A stretch of DNA of 64,000 nt from Thereva unica (GCA_949987705.1 OX465281.1:160842393-160906392); one strand, 5' to 3'. Shown: positions 22,806-32,747, counted from the stretch's first letter. Notes: a model not told the origin generated them from the sequence alone. Program-made: numbers and translations.

Positions 22806-25034
22806 TTAACGGAATGTTACCGCTTTAAACGGCTTAGCTTCGTTGTCGCGGTCACAACCGAAGGCTGGCTTTAGCCTGTCAATGGATATTGACTTGGTTG
22901 TGCCGTTCAATTTGACGAGGAAGTGTTTTCGTAATCGTTTGATTACTTCATATGGGCCCTCATATGGAGGTTCGAAAGGTTTTCGAACCCTGTCGACACG
23001 TATGAAAACGTAGTCGGCGTTCTCCGGTGCTTCTGGCACACAGACATCCTTTTGGACGGGTTGTCGAGGATGTATTGCCTTAATGTCCTGCATATGAGAA
23101 CGAAGGCGAGAGAGGAATTCTGATTCTTCAATTGGATTTTCATCGGTTGTGATAGAAATCGAATTGGGAAGTCTCAGATTCTGACCATATACGAGCTCGG
23201 CTGGTGAGCATTGCAAGTCGGTCTTAATTGCCGTGCGTATGCCTAACATGACAAAGGGCAAATCTTCACTCCAATGAGTAGTGTTGTCCCTTGCCATTAA
23301 GGCTGCTTTTAGTTGCCTGTGAAACCGTTCAACCATCCCGTTTGCTTGCGGGTGGTAGGCGGTAGTCCGAATTCGATGAGTGCCGAGTAATTTGGCAACT
23401 TCATTGAACAGTTTCGATTCGAACTGCGTACCCTGATCGGTTGTGATCTCGAGTGGTACGCCGAATCGTGGGACAAATTCAGTGACGAATTTCATTGCCA
23501 CTGTTGAAGCTGAGATATCCCGAATTGGGTATGCTTCAGGCCATCGCGTGAACCTATCGACTATCGTTAAGATATAAGAGTATCCACGAAATGGGGGTAG
23601 GGGTCCCACTATATCCATATGGATATGGTCAAATCTATTATTTGGGAGTTTGAAAGCTTCCAATGGAGATTTGGTATGCCTTGAAACTTTGGACTTTTGG
23701 CAACCTAGGCATGATCGAGACCACTCATTGCAGTCTTTATTGATCGATGGCCAGAAGTATTTCTTCGTAACGGCTCGTCTTGTAGCGCGGATACCAGGAT
23801 GAGAGAGACTATGTTCGGAGTTGAACGCTAGTCTCCGTAAGGAAATGGGTATGTAAGGCCTAGGAATGCCTAAACTATTTTCACACCACACCTGATGGGC
23901 GGTAAATGGTATTGGTGTGAGGACTAATTTTACCCGTGAGCCGTTGCTGGGGTGCTCTTGTAGAGACTTCAACTCTGTGTCACCTTGTTGAGCCTGAGCC
24001 AGTGTAGGCAGGTCGAAGGTGACCGAGTCGACGTTGTCGGTTGCTAGTGAGCGTGACAAGTAGTCCGCGACAACGTTTTGTTTACCCGACACATGTCTGA
24101 TGTCTGTGGTAAACTGAGAGATTAGACCCAAATGTCTGATCTGTCGAGGGGATCGTTCGGTCTTTGTGTGAAGGGCGCGAACCAGTGGTTTGTGATCAGT
24201 ATAGACCACGAAATTGCGTCCTTCAACGAAGTAACGGAAGTGTTTGATCGCTGCATAGATTGCGAGAAATTCGCGATCGAATGCAGAGTACTTCCGTTCT
24301 GTTGGTGACAGCTTTTTGGAATAAAAAGCTAGAGGTTGCCACCGATGACCGTTGAATTGTTCCAGAACACCTCCGATTGCATAATCAGAGGCGTCAGTCG
24401 TAAGACTGTATTTTGCATCCTCGATTGGATGGTTCAGCAGAGCTGCTTCAGCCATCGAGGTATTCACCTTGAGAAATGCCGCCTGACATTCTGCTGGCCA
24501 GTCAAAAACTTTATTGGCACGTGAGCGGTTGAGAAGGTCTCTCAAATGCTCGTTTATAGGCACCAACTGTTCAGCCAATTTTGGGATAAATCGGTGATAG
24601 AAATTCACCATTCCCAAAAACTTCTGGATCGATTTGACAGAAGTTGGAGGTGCGAGATCAACGATAGCCTGAACCCGATCGGGGGATGGAAGTATTCCAT
24701 CCTTTGTGATGCGGTGGCTTAGAAACTTAATCTCTGTTGCACCAAAAACGCATTTCTCTAGCTTGATGGTTAAACCGAAGCTATCGAGGCGTTTAAAGAG
24801 CTCTTCGAGGTGAGCGATATGTTCATCCTCGGTTTTACTGGCGATAAGTATATCGTCCAAGTATACATAAACGAAGTCAAGATCTCTCGTAACTTCATTT
24901 ATGAACCTTTGAAAGGTTTGGGCTGCATTTCGTAAGCCGAATGGCATACGTGTAAACTCATATAGGCCGAATGGCGTAATGAGTGCAGTCTTCAGGGGCG
25001 ATTGGTATATGATGGTATGCACGTACCAAGTCAA
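22806..25034 (-). CDS. pol: Pol: RT C-part, RNase H and integrase (CsRn1-type gypsy)
   Basis: The 742-codon frame holds RT motifs [10 protein letters not shown] and the catalytic YLDD (residues ~58-61), and the thumb with [13 protein letters not shown]. RNase H has [17 protein letters not shown] and YTDHKPL. Integrase has HSLSHPGI and CLGCQK zinc ligands and a DDE core: [17 protein letters not shown] and the Glu in GMVERFH. A GPY-like tail ([11 protein letters not shown]) follows. All catalytic acids are kept. The Met at 25034 is not natural; the frame starts at a frame break within RT. It would copy and integrate the element if the frame were whole. Confidence 0.9.
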   Translation of the reverse strand: MTWYVHTIIYQSPLKTALITPFGLYEFTRMPFGLRNAAQTFQRFINEVTRDLDFVYVYLDDILIASKTEDEHIAHLEELFKRLDSFGLTIKLEKCVFGATEIKFLSHRITKDGILPSPDRVQAIVDLAPPTSVKSIQKFLGMVNFYHRFIPKLAEQLVPINEHLRDLLNRSRANKVFDWPAECQAAFLKVNTSMAEAALLNHPIEDAKYSLTTDASDYAIGGVLEQFNGHRWQPLAFYSKKLSPTERKYSAFDREFLAIYAAIKHFRYFVEGRNFVVYTDHKPLVRALHTKTERSPRQIRHLGLISQFTTDIRHVSGKQNVVADYLSRSLATDNVDSVTFDLPTLAQAQQGDTELKSLQEHPSNGSRVKLVLTPIPFTAHQVWCENSLGIPRPYIPISLRRLAFNSEHSLSHPGIRATRRAVTKKYFWPSINKDCNEWSRSCLGCQKSKVSRHTKSPLEAFKLPNNRFDHIHMDIVGPLPPFRGYSYILTIVDRFTRWPEAYPIRDISASTVAMKFVTEFVPRFGVPLEITTDQGTQFESKLFNEVAKLLGTHRIRTTAYHPQANGMVERFHRQLKAALMARDNTTHWSEDLPFVMLGIRTAIKTDLQCSPAELVYGQNLRLPNSISITTDENPIEESEFLSRLRSHMQDIKAIHPRQPVQKDVCVPEAPENADYVFIRVDRVRKPFEPPYEGPYEVIKRLRKHFLVKLNGTTKSISIDRLKPAFGCDRDNEAKPFKAVTFR

Positions 25035-25629
25035 CCTTCGAAAAAATTGTGCAGCCGTGAAGATTCACGGAGAAATTCTGTATATGCGGGATCGGATATC
25101 TATCCGGCACAGTGACAGCATTAAGGCGACGGTAGTCGCCGCATGGCCTCCAATCATGTGAGTCCCGTTTAGGAACTAGATGAAGCGGAGATGCTGCGGG
25201 GGACGACGAAGGTCGACAAATCCCCAATTCGACCATATGGTCGAACTCTAACTTTGCCACATTCAGTTTCTCCGGATGGAGTCGCCGAGCGGTGACAAAT
25301 GGTAATTGCCCTTTAGTTACAATGTGGTGTTGCACATTGTGTTTAACCGGAAGGTTATAATTGGGCGGTTTTGTTAACGAAGCGTACTTCGTTAATAGCT
25401 CTTTGTATATGCCAATAACTCGGCATGGAAATGTTTCGGGGTTGTAGTCGACGGTAGCGCACACGTTAATGCGAAACTTCGTACGCTTGTCGACTAAATG
25501 CCCATATTCAAAATCGACGGACAATTTGAACTTCGTTAAGAAGTCCGCCCCGATAATGGCTTTAGTGGTGTCGGCTATAATAAAGTTGTAAACATATCGT
25601 CGGCGTAAGCCGAGTTCAAGTTCAAGCAA
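24958..25629 (-). pseudogene. pol: Pol: protease end and RT N-part, shifted frame
   Basis: It contains [13 protein letters not shown] (end of the protease), the linker with [13 protein letters not shown], and RT fingers/palm motifs [20 protein letters not shown] and [13 protein letters not shown] with the first catalytic Asp. It lies in a different frame from both the protease before it and the RT end after it. The two frame breaks, near 25600 and 25000, compensate each other. Confidence 0.85.
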
Positions 25630-25820
25630 CTTTGTGCCGAAAGTTGGATCAGTGATCCGTTGGCCGCGTACAGAAGGACGTTCGGGCTACCGTTATGGGC
25701 CGGGAACGCCTTGGCGGGAACAATTGAAACATCCGAGCCCGAATCAATCAGAAAATCCATCCGATTGTTGGTGTCACGGACGAATAAACGAAATGAGCGG
25801 CCGGTTGTATGCTCGCTCAT
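25575..25820 (-). pseudogene. pol: Aspartic protease N-part
   Basis: The active-site motif FLIDSGSDVSIVPA is visible at residues ~23-36. This retropepsin would release Gag and Pol products. The frame is the same as the long RT/integrase ORF, but a break near 25600 separates them. Confidence 0.82.
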
Positions 25821-25837
25821 GTCGACCCCCTGCCCCT

Positions 25838-26443
25838 TTAGTTTTTTTTAGGGTGGGTGGTTGGTTTCTTCGCCGACTTGGCGCCACCACTGTTGAAACT
25901 GCAGGGGGCCTTGCATCTGCGAGCTTCCTTACCGTAACGGTAATGGAAGTAGCAGAGGCTTCCCCGCTCCCACAGGTTCAGGTTCCGGATCAGGTCATCG
26001 TTGACTGCTGATGACCCGCCAGCTAGTGCCTTCAGAGCCTGGAGGAACTCGGAAGGTTTCCGGTCTCCAGGCTCTTGCACTGACAGCAACTGCTCGAGAC
26101 GGCGCTTCTCCGAAGTGCCGTATTTCTCGAGCAGATGCCCTTTAAGTGCCTCGTAAGAGGAGGTATGGTCTACGATGCTGAGTCGCATCGCCGTTACCGC
26201 CTCTTCCGGCAGGGTAGCCATTACATTATAGATCTTGGCCTTATCGGACTTGCAGCCCGCCATTTGGAAAATAATCTCCGCCTGGTAGAACCAGGAGGCG
26301 GGCTGGTGCACCCAGAACTTGGGAATGTCTAATTTTGACACCTTGATGCCTTCGACATCTGAAGTTCCGGGTTTTGGCTCCTCACGGAGTGGAACGTCAT
26401 GCTCCATTAAATTATCCATGGGATTATTTTGTGGTAGTGACAT
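25838..26443 (-). CDS. gag: Gag of CsRn1-type gypsy, CHCC Cys-His box
   Basis: This 201-codon ORF has a capsid region FWVHQPASWFYQAEIIFQ...KIYNVMATLPEEA typical of this clade, a helix with RRLEQLLSVQEPGDRKPSEFLQ, and a CHCC-type box CYFHYRYGKEARRCKAPC in place of CCHC knuckles. The start Met at 26443 fits alignment with gag copy 2 (Met at 50066). It may be slightly shorter than the family's usual gag because of an internal loss before the Cys box. Confidence 0.85.
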   Translation of the reverse strand: MSLPQNNPMDNLMEHDVPLREEPKPGTSDVEGIKVSKLDIPKFWVHQPASWFYQAEIIFQMAGCKSDKAKIYNVMATLPEEAVTAMRLSIVDHTSSYEALKGHLLEKYGTSEKRRLEQLLSVQEPGDRKPSEFLQALKALAGGSSAVNDDLIRNLNLWERGSLCYFHYRYGKEARRCKAPCSFNSGGAKSAKKPTTHPKKN

Positions 26444-26594
26444 TTTGTTGAAAGAAATAAAAAAAAACTCTTAAACTTCGCCAAGGACATAGGAAACGAG
26501 AGAAACGAATCAGTATAAAAACCAATCGAAATAAATCGAGTAGGGTTGTATAAAAAAAACTTGTAGTGAAACAGCGATCCGCAAAACAATGTAC

Positions 26595-26597
<3 letters not shown>

Positions 26598-26682
<85 letters not shown>
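26598..26682. repeat. (TA)n microsatellite
   Basis: A run of TATATA with two interruptions (ATGTATATG). ORFs of Tyr-Ile repeats across it are artefacts. It directly abuts a Tc1-like end, which targets TA. Confidence 0.95.
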
Positions 26683-26683
<1 letters not shown>

Positions 26684-26685
<2 letters not shown>

Positions 26686-26768
26686 GCTCAAACGAATAAT
26701 GGGACAACGATGTTGTCCATGAAAAACGTGCCATATTTGGTGAAGTAGTTGTTCGAAATGAATCATAT
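26684..26768 (+). mobile_element. Tc1-like element end, cut by RTE insertion
   Basis: Contains CTCAAACGAATAATGG at 26687, the same 21-bp sequence as at 30078 in front of a Tc1-like transposase. It abuts the (TA)n run, as expected for a TA-targeting element. The RTE at 26780 begins right after the next 80 bases. Confidence 0.5.
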
Positions 26769-27080
26769 ATATCTTATTTAGTGGTCAGTCATCAGCGGAA
26801 TAGGGGGAATAACATGTAGCATAACATGCACGTGCCGTAACTATTTCGGACTGATGGAAGTGCGATCATAACCTCCTAGCGGTGGCCACTGGTAACTATT
26901 CTATGAGAGAGGATAGGCTAATATGATCGGGCTAGTCCCTTCCAAGTAAGGTTGGCGTGAGGCTAATAACCTCACCCGTAAAAAACAATTATTACGGAAC
27001 GAGCAACATGCCTCGGATACTGGAATAAACGACGACGACCACGGCAACGAAAAAGGCAAAACGATTTACGAATTTTTTCA

Positions 27081-27184
27081 TGGAACGTTCGAACTCTGTA
27101 CAGAACTCGAGCTTCAAAACATCTAGCCGATACCCTGTCAAAGTATAAAGCTGACATTACCGCCATTCAGGAGATGAGGTGGAC
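27081..27184 (+). pseudogene. RTE endonuclease N-terminal segment, out of frame
   Basis: Translation gives WNVRTLYRTRASKHLAD and then DITAIQEMRWT, the first two APE-type endonuclease motifs, including the catalytic Glu in QEMRW. It is in a different frame from the long ORF that starts at 27244. A small deletion or frame break near 27186 separates them. Confidence 0.8.
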
Positions 27185-27243
27185 CTGAGTATGACGTATA
27201 TTACAGCTGTCATACAAAACACCATGTTCTAGGAGTAGGTTTT

Positions 27244-29940
27244 ATGGTTAGCAAAAGAATGAAACCTACCATTATCGGCTTTAAAGCAATAAACGAAAGG
27301 CTATGCTCCCTTCGTGTGCGAGGTAAATTTAAGAACATCAGCCTCATAAACGTTCGCGCACCTACAGAAGAGTCCCCGGATGATGATAAAGAAGAATTCT
27401 TCGAATTAGTTGAACGGGAACTTAATGCCTGCCCCAGGTATGATGTAAAAATCATACTGGGAGATCTGAACGCCAAAGTAGGCCGGGAGCCCATATACAG
27501 GCAATATGTAGGCAACCACAGCTTGCATGAAATCAGTAATGACAATGGACAGCGAGTTGTAGAGATGGCAGCAAGTAAGAACTTGGTCGTTGCAAGTACT
27601 AGATTTGCGCGTAAAGATATCCATAAAGCCACCTGGGTATCTCCTGATGGAGCCACTCGCAACCAAATAGATCATGTGTTGATAGACCGCCGCCACCTTT
27701 CGGGTCTGATGACGGTACGAACGTACCGAGGTGCCAACTTCGACTCGGATCACTATCTTGTTGGTATGGTGCTCCGAGAGCGCATTACAACGCTGAAAAG
27801 CTTTGTATCCGCTGATCAGACTCGAATCAACACAGCTGCACTACGCAATGAAATGGCCAGAAACAGCTACGGTCATGCATTAGAACTCGCCCTAAGTCCT
27901 GGGGATGAGATGCCGGGCGTTGAAGAGAACTGGACCCGCCTAAAAAATACTGTCATTAGTACTGCTGATTCCATCTTAGGCAGAAGTCGTAAAGATCGGA
28001 GCGACTGGTTCGATAATGAATGCAAGCTGGCAACTGAACGTAAGAATGCTTCGTACCGAGCCATGCAGCAGTCTCAGAGAACACGGGCACGCGAAGAGAA
28101 CTATAAAGAACTCAGAAAAGAAGAAAAGAAAATTCACAGACGGAAAAAGGAAGCCTGGGAAAAAAATCTCGTCTGTGAGCTAGAACAGTACAGAGAACGA
28201 CGGCCGCACCAGGCGCGGGAGTTCTACCAAAGAGTCCGCAGTATGACGCAATTCACACCACGTTGCACATACTGCAAGGACAAAGAAGGTAATCTGATCA
28301 CCGATCCTAAAGGCATCTTGGAGCGATGGGAAGAGCACTTTCATGAATTGCTAAATGGCGAGCTAACTGAGGATTCGGAGGCTCCACCAATATCTGATGA
28401 CAATGCTATGCTGCCGCCACCAAGCATAGAAGAAGTTAGCAGAGCCATCAGCCGGCTCAAAAACAACAAGGCCTCGGGTGCAGACGGCATCGCAGCGGAG
28501 CTGGTTAAATATGGAGGGCCTACATTACACCAAGCGATTCATGAATTAATTGTGCAAGTATGGGAGCAGGAAGTGATGCCAGAAGACTGGAGAAAAGGCA
28601 TCCTCTGTCCGGTACACAAAAAAGGAGATATCACAGCGTGCACTAATTATCGCGGTATAACGTTGTTGAGTACCGTGTATAAGATATTCTCCGCTATCCT
28701 ACCAAACAGGATGGCCCCATACGCCAGAAACATCATAGGCCATTACCAGTGTGGCTTCAGCCCAGGCAAATCAACGACTGATCAGATTTTCACCTTGAGG
28801 CAGGCTATGGAAAAATGTCTAGAGTTTCAAAACTCAATTCAACACCTCTTCATAGACTTTAAAGCCGCCTATGATAGCATAGCCAGGGTAGAACTCTACA
28901 AAGCCATGAGAGAATTCGGCATCCCCAACAAACTGACAAGACTATGTAGGTTGACCATGATCAATGTGTCAAGCCAAGTAAAGGTATCCGGAACACTGTC
29001 CAGACCAATCAACATCTATAATGGACTCCGACAAGGGGACGGTCTGGCCTGCCTCCTTTTCAACCTGGCGTTGGAGAAAGTGATCCGAGATTCGGGCGTG
29101 ACATCTAGAGGTACAATCCTCCACAAGTCCACCCAATTACTGGCTTACGCAGACGACATTGACATCATTGGAAGAACAACAACAGCTGTACAAGAAGCTT
29201 TCACTCAGATTGAGCAAGCGGCAGGAAATCTGGGACTGCACATTAACGAAAGCAAAACAAAGTACATGGTGGCCTCGTCTGGAAGAACACCTAACATTGG
29301 TCCCACAATCAAGGTAGCGGAACACGAGTTTGACGTGGTAAAATCATTTACCTACCTTGGGTCAATAGTAGCAGACGACAATAGCATGGAACCAGAAATA
29401 CGCGCACGACTGCTAAAAGCCAACAAAGTCTACTATAGTCTGTCAAGGCTCTTCAAATCCAAATATCTAACCTTAACGTCTAAACTTTTACTATATAAGA
29501 CGATGGTCTTACCCGTTCTCACATATGCATCCGAAACGTGGGTGCTTAGCAAAAAGCACTCAAACCTCTTGGGCGTGTTTGAGAGGAAAATACTTCGGAG
29601 GATTGTTGGCCCCGTATGTGAGGAAGGACGATTCCGGAGACTCTACAATGACGAGATCTACGAGCGCTATCGCGACATAGATGTTGTGAAGAAAATAAAG
29701 CTCGGTAGGCTCCGGTGGGCAGGGCATCTAGCTCGTATGAGTGAAGATGAGCCTGCTCGGAAAGTTCTCTGCGGTAAGACCTATGGGGTGCGACAGCGAG
29801 GGAGGCCCAACCTTCGCTGGAAGGATGGCGTGGACCAGGACGCTCAGAGTTTAGGGATGCCAAACTGGATGACATCGGCTCAGAATCGGGACCGGTGGAG
29901 AGAACAGTTGCGCGAGGCCAGGGCCGGATCCCGGTTGTAG
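27244..29940 (+). CDS. RTE endonuclease/reverse transcriptase polyprotein
   Basis: This 898-codon ORF has endonuclease motifs ILGDLNAKVG (~71-80), NQIDHVLID (~138-146) and SDHYLVG (~164-170). A coiled, basic linker follows. RT motifs include NNKASGADGI, CPVHKKGD and NYRGITLLS, CGFSPGKSTTDQIF, DFKAAYDSI, GLRQGDGL and the catalytic YADDIDIIG (~635). FTYLGSIV and RRLRWAGHLARM-like C-terminal motifs complete an RTE-clade protein. It nicks target DNA and primes reverse transcription there. The Met at 27244 is internal to the endonuclease; the real start lies upstream, beyond a frame break. Confidence 0.93.
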   Translation: MVSKRMKPTIIGFKAINERLCSLRVRGKFKNISLINVRAPTEESPDDDKEEFFELVERELNACPRYDVKIILGDLNAKVGREPIYRQYVGNHSLHEISNDNGQRVVEMAASKNLVVASTRFARKDIHKATWVSPDGATRNQIDHVLIDRRHLSGLMTVRTYRGANFDSDHYLVGMVLRERITTLKSFVSADQTRINTAALRNEMARNSYGHALELALSPGDEMPGVEENWTRLKNTVISTADSILGRSRKDRSDWFDNECKLATERKNASYRAMQQSQRTRAREENYKELRKEEKKIHRRKKEAWEKNLVCELEQYRERRPHQAREFYQRVRSMTQFTPRCTYCKDKEGNLITDPKGILERWEEHFHELLNGELTEDSEAPPISDDNAMLPPPSIEEVSRAISRLKNNKASGADGIAAELVKYGGPTLHQAIHELIVQVWEQEVMPEDWRKGILCPVHKKGDITACTNYRGITLLSTVYKIFSAILPNRMAPYARNIIGHYQCGFSPGKSTTDQIFTLRQAMEKCLEFQNSIQHLFIDFKAAYDSIARVELYKAMREFGIPNKLTRLCRLTMINVSSQVKVSGTLSRPINIYNGLRQGDGLACLLFNLALEKVIRDSGVTSRGTILHKSTQLLAYADDIDIIGRTTTAVQEAFTQIEQAAGNLGLHINESKTKYMVASSGRTPNIGPTIKVAEHEFDVVKSFTYLGSIVADDNSMEPEIRARLLKANKVYYSLSRLFKSKYLTLTSKLLLYKTMVLPVLTYASETWVLSKKHSNLLGVFERKILRRIVGPVCEEGRFRRLYNDEIYERYRDIDVVKKIKLGRLRWAGHLARMSEDEPARKVLCGKTYGVRQRGRPNLRWKDGVDQDAQSLGMPNWMTSAQNRDRWREQLREARAGSRL

Positions 29941-30069
29941 AGCCGTTAAAGAAGAAGATATCTTATTTTTTAGCTACTTTTGTTTTCTTTCAGTATTAAT
30001 AATTTAAACAGTTTTTTTTTTTTAAATTTTTAATTTAAAAAAATTAGTGTTTTACAAACGAGTCAATTT

Positions 30070-30735
30070 TATAACTCAAACGAATAATGGGACAAAATAA
30101 AAAACGACGGTAATACTGATAAAAGTAACGGCTTTTTTTAGAAATAGTAGTATTCCATTTTCCTATGCACATTCTATTAGTACTTCAGTTAATTGAAAAG
30201 CTTAAGTCGAAATGGCACCAAAAGGAAAGCAAACAACTTTTGAAATTCGGCAGTTAATTATAAAATTAAATGGAGAAGGAAAAACGGTACGTGCAATCGG
30301 TGATATTGTTGGAAAAAGTCGTTCTACGGTTCACAATATCATTAAAAGATATCGTGAAGAAAATAGAATAAATAATAAAAGTAGGGAGGGGCAAGGCAAA
30401 ATTTTTACTATTCGCGAGGACAGAAGAATTTTAAGAGAAATTCAAAATAATCCTTTCCAATCGGCAAGAGAACTAAAAAATTTCGCCAGTGAAAATTTTG
30501 GGAAAAGTGTGTGTGAAGAAACAATTAGAAATGTGTTGAGAAAAAATAACTGTAATGGCAGAATCATTCGAAAAAAACCTTTTATTAGTGTAAAAAATAA
30601 GAAGTACAGATTAAAGTTTTGCAGGGAGTATTTACTTAAAAACGAAGACTTTTGGAGCACGGTAAAATTGCTTGGTTTTGTATTATTTTTATATTTTATT
30701 GAAAATTTATAGGTTCTGTTCACTGACGACATTCA
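30070..30735 (+). mobile_element. Tc1-like transposon, 3'-truncated
   Basis: It starts near CTCAAACGAATAATGG (30078), followed by a ~115-bp leader and a transposase N-terminal half. The match is lost just after a CTGTTCACTGACGAC stretch, which could encode the first catalytic Asp region. A reversed RTE fragment then begins. No right inverted repeat is seen. Confidence 0.7.
30212..30712 (+). pseudogene. Tc1-like transposase N-terminal half
   Basis: The Met at 30212 is natural (MAPKGKQTTFEIRQLIIK). Two helix-turn-helix units follow (GKTVRAIGDIVGKSRSTVHNIIKRY and SARELKNFASENFGKSVCEETIRNVL), then the basic linker and FCREYLLKNEDFW, the segment just before the catalytic domain. These bind the inverted repeats. 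The frame then runs into ~17 unrelated residues and stops, so the DDE domain is missing. Confidence 0.85.
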
Positions 30736-30739
30736 TATC

Positions 30740-31000
30740 ACGAAAGCGCTCGTATCTCGTCATTGTAGACTCTCTGGAATTGTCCTTACTCCCATACGAG
30801 GTCAACAATCCTCCGAAGTGTTTTCCTCCCGAACACGGCTAAGAGGTTTGAGTGCTTTTTGCTAAGCACCCTCGTTTCAGATGCATATGTGAGTACAGCT
30901 AAGACCATCGTCTTATATAGTAAAAGTTTAGACGTTATAGTTAGATGCTTGGATTTAAAGAGCCTTGACAAACTATAGTAGGCTTTGTTGGCTTTTAGCA
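30740..31000 (-). pseudogene. RTE C-terminal fragment, inverted
   Basis: The minus strand encodes MSRLFKSKHLTITSKLLLYK... and SETRVLSKKHSNLLAVF, closely matching the RTE ORF at 29440-29620. It covers only ~85 codons and both ends are cut. It marks a third RTE copy in opposite orientation. Confidence 0.85.
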
Positions 31001-31007
31001 GTCATGC

Positions 31008-31400
31008 GCCATTTTGAATTTTAATATTTTGGCCACACATACGTCATTTGGAACCCCTAAAACCCCGATACTGAATTTCAGTACAATCGGAACACATTTG
31101 CCAAAAATTGTCCGCCATTTTGAATTTTAAAATTTTGACCACAAATCCGACATTCGGAACCCTTAAAACCCCCCCATACTGAATTTCAGTACAATCGGAA
31201 CACATTTGCTAAAACTCGTCCGAAATTTTGAATTTTAAAATTTTGACCACAAATTCGTCATTTGGAACCCTTCAAACCCCCCGATACTGAATTTCAGTAC
31301 AATCGGAACACATTTCCCAAAATTCGTCCACCATTTTGACAACAAATTCGTTATTGGGAGCCCTTAAAACCTCCCGATACTTATATTCAATACAATGGGA
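31008..31400. repeat. Tandem repeat, ~113-bp unit, about 3.5 copies
   Basis: Units contain GCCATTTTGAATTTTAA, TCGTCATTTGGAACCC, and CCGATACTGAATTTCAGTAC followed by AATCGGAACACATTT. Copies diverge by point changes and small indels. No coding potential is seen. Confidence 0.85.
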
Positions 31401-31489
31401 ACACAATCCAGGTTTAGAATAAATTTCATAATCATTAATCCTCAATCATTATTGGTTTTAATCATGATTATTGGCCTGATTAAAAAATT

Positions 31490-31995
31490 AGTTGATTGTG
31501 CCCAACACTGATACATAGTACATAATACATAGTTCATAGCAATATACATAGTGCGTAGTACATGGTATATAATAGATATAACATGGTTAATAATTTATGG
31601 TGCATAGTACATAATATTTAGTACGTAATACGTAATACATAATATACCGTGTATAGATAATACATAGTACATAATGCCTAGTACATAGTACATAATAAAT
31701 AGTACACAGAACATAGCTCAGAGTATATGGTACCTAATCATACAATCTACTACATAGTACAAAATACAACAGAGCTATGTCCTATATATTCATAATACCT
31801 AGTACATAATACATAGTACACAATACCTTGTACATAGTACATAGTAGATAATACATAGTTTATAGTATACAGTACGTAGTACATACTGCATAATACATAG
31901 TTCATAATCATAGCGCACAGTTCATAGTCCGAGTACATAGTACCTAATACATAGTACACACATATTACGTAGTACATAGTACTAACTCATACAAT
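31490..31995. repeat. Degenerate TACATAGTACATAA-type minisatellite
   Basis: About 500 bp consist of imperfect repeats of a 7-15-bp word (ACATAGTACATAATAC). ORFs of Tyr/Val/Cys repeats across it are artefacts of this composition. Confidence 0.9.
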
Positions 31996-32139
31996 AAAAA
32001 CTGAAATCCCCAAAGGAAAATTTTTCCAACGGTACGCATAAAAAATGACCGTGACGGAAAATTGCCCAACGTGCCTAAAAAGTTTTCACATCAAAAACTA
32101 CAAACATGCTTTTTAAAATGAACTAATAAAATATAAAAG

Positions 32140-32207
32140 ATAATTTTAAAATTACAGTAAGGCATTTATTGATCCAGGTAGTGCGTACTCATTAATAACA
32201 GGAACAG
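32140..32207 (+). pseudogene. pol: Protease start of the SAP-gag LTR element
   Basis: Translation gives KAFIDPGSAYSLITGT, the retropepsin active-site pattern (D-x-G-S with following S-L-I). It runs straight into the 3' LTR at 32208. The remainder of pol is missing, so an internal deletion joined protease to LTR. Confidence 0.6.
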
Positions 32208-32433
32208 TGTTTCCTGAAGTAAAGAAGAAGATATTTTTTTTATATCGGGTCTGTGGATTTTAATTAATGATTCTCCGAAACGTAGGCAGCCAGGAAAGAC
32301 GGTTGAGGACAAAATCTAGTTTTTGTTTAATTTTAATTATTTATGAAATTTTGGATATTTTAAATAAACTATTTCAATTCTAGCTTCGAGAATTTTAAAT
32401 AGAAACCTTCGCTATTCTGAACTGTACGCGACA
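32208..32433 (+). repeat. 3' LTR of the SAP-gag element
   Basis: TGTTTCCTGAAG...GTACGCGACA, matching 17742-17969. The right flank ATATTAAATAAG returns to the block with AACCGACTT ends. Confidence 0.75.
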
Positions 32434-32747
32434 ATATTAAATAAGTTTTTTTTGTATATTCGTCCGAAAATATGCAAATACATTACTACAAAAACTGCTT
32501 CGATTTTTTTCGATGGTGCGGCGGTGTGTTATACTTCTCAGAATTGATTTAAAAAGTAGAATAATTCTCGCATTACGTACGCTGCATCGTCGGTTAAACG
32601 ATACTATGGCAGCGTGTCATACTTATCGTCTTCAAAAGTGATTCTTCTTTCTTGATCCATTCTGAGTGGATTAATGTTGTTAAGAATTACAAACAATTAT
32701 TTCATCCTTTTTTGTGCATTTTGTGTGGTTTTTTTCTGAAGTCGGTT

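Larger units (their letters stand above)
22331..26443 (-). mobile_element. Ty3/gypsy element of CsRn1/Kabuki type (copy 1)
   Basis: On the minus strand: gag (26443-25838), protease, RT, RNase H and integrase to 22806, a purine tract, then an LTR (22786-22348). The unusual Cys-His box CYFHYRYG..ARRCKAPC in gag and a tRNA-Trp-like primer site are marks of the CsRn1 clade. No LTR is found on the gag side, so the 5' end is missing. A primer-binding-site-like sequence lies beyond the LTR, which is anomalous. Confidence 0.85.
26780..29957 (+). mobile_element. Full-length RTE-type LINE with 11-bp target duplication
   Basis: The direct repeats ATATCTTATTT at 26769-26779 and 29958-29968 flank the element. 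The 5' UTR reads AGTGGTCAGTCATCAGCGG..., includes GAGGCTAATAACCTCACCCG, and leads to the endonuclease. The 3' end is a very short AAAGAAGAAG tail after the stop, as in RTE elements that end in short simple repeats. Its length of 3178 bp is normal for RTE. It is structurally complete, with one visible coding break near 27186. Confidence 0.85.
17742..32433 (+). mobile_element. LTR retrotransposon with SAP-domain gag, nested and deleted
   Basis: Two direct ~227-bp LTR-like repeats starting TGTTTCCTGAAG and ending GTACGCGACA lie at 17742-17969 and 32208-32433. Between them on the plus strand are a gag with zinc knuckles (18015-19355) and the start of a protease (32140-32207). RT, RNase H and integrase of this element are absent. 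The 12.8 kb between gag and protease are other elements. Flanks show no clear target duplication, so an internal deletion or a rearranged end is likely. Confidence 0.65.
15171..32747. mobile_element. 17.6-kb block with AACCGACTT inverted ends inserted in RNase H
   Basis: The left end reads AACCGACTTAAAAAAAGAGG and the right end CTGAAGTCGGTT, so the termini are inverted. The flanks are the two halves of one RNase H gene with T/A runs at the junction. Next to the left end there are ~180 bp of the element itself (to 15354), and next to the right end ~310 bp (32434-32747). Everything between is other, later insertions. Superfamily and transposase are unknown. It is probably a small non-autonomous element enlarged by nesting. 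Confidence 0.6.

Noticed and set aside
26407..26766. Tyr-Ile repeat ORFs
   Set aside because: Translation of the (TA)n microsatellite.
31750..31977. Cys/Tyr-rich ORF
   Set aside because: Product of the degenerate TACATAG minisatellite.
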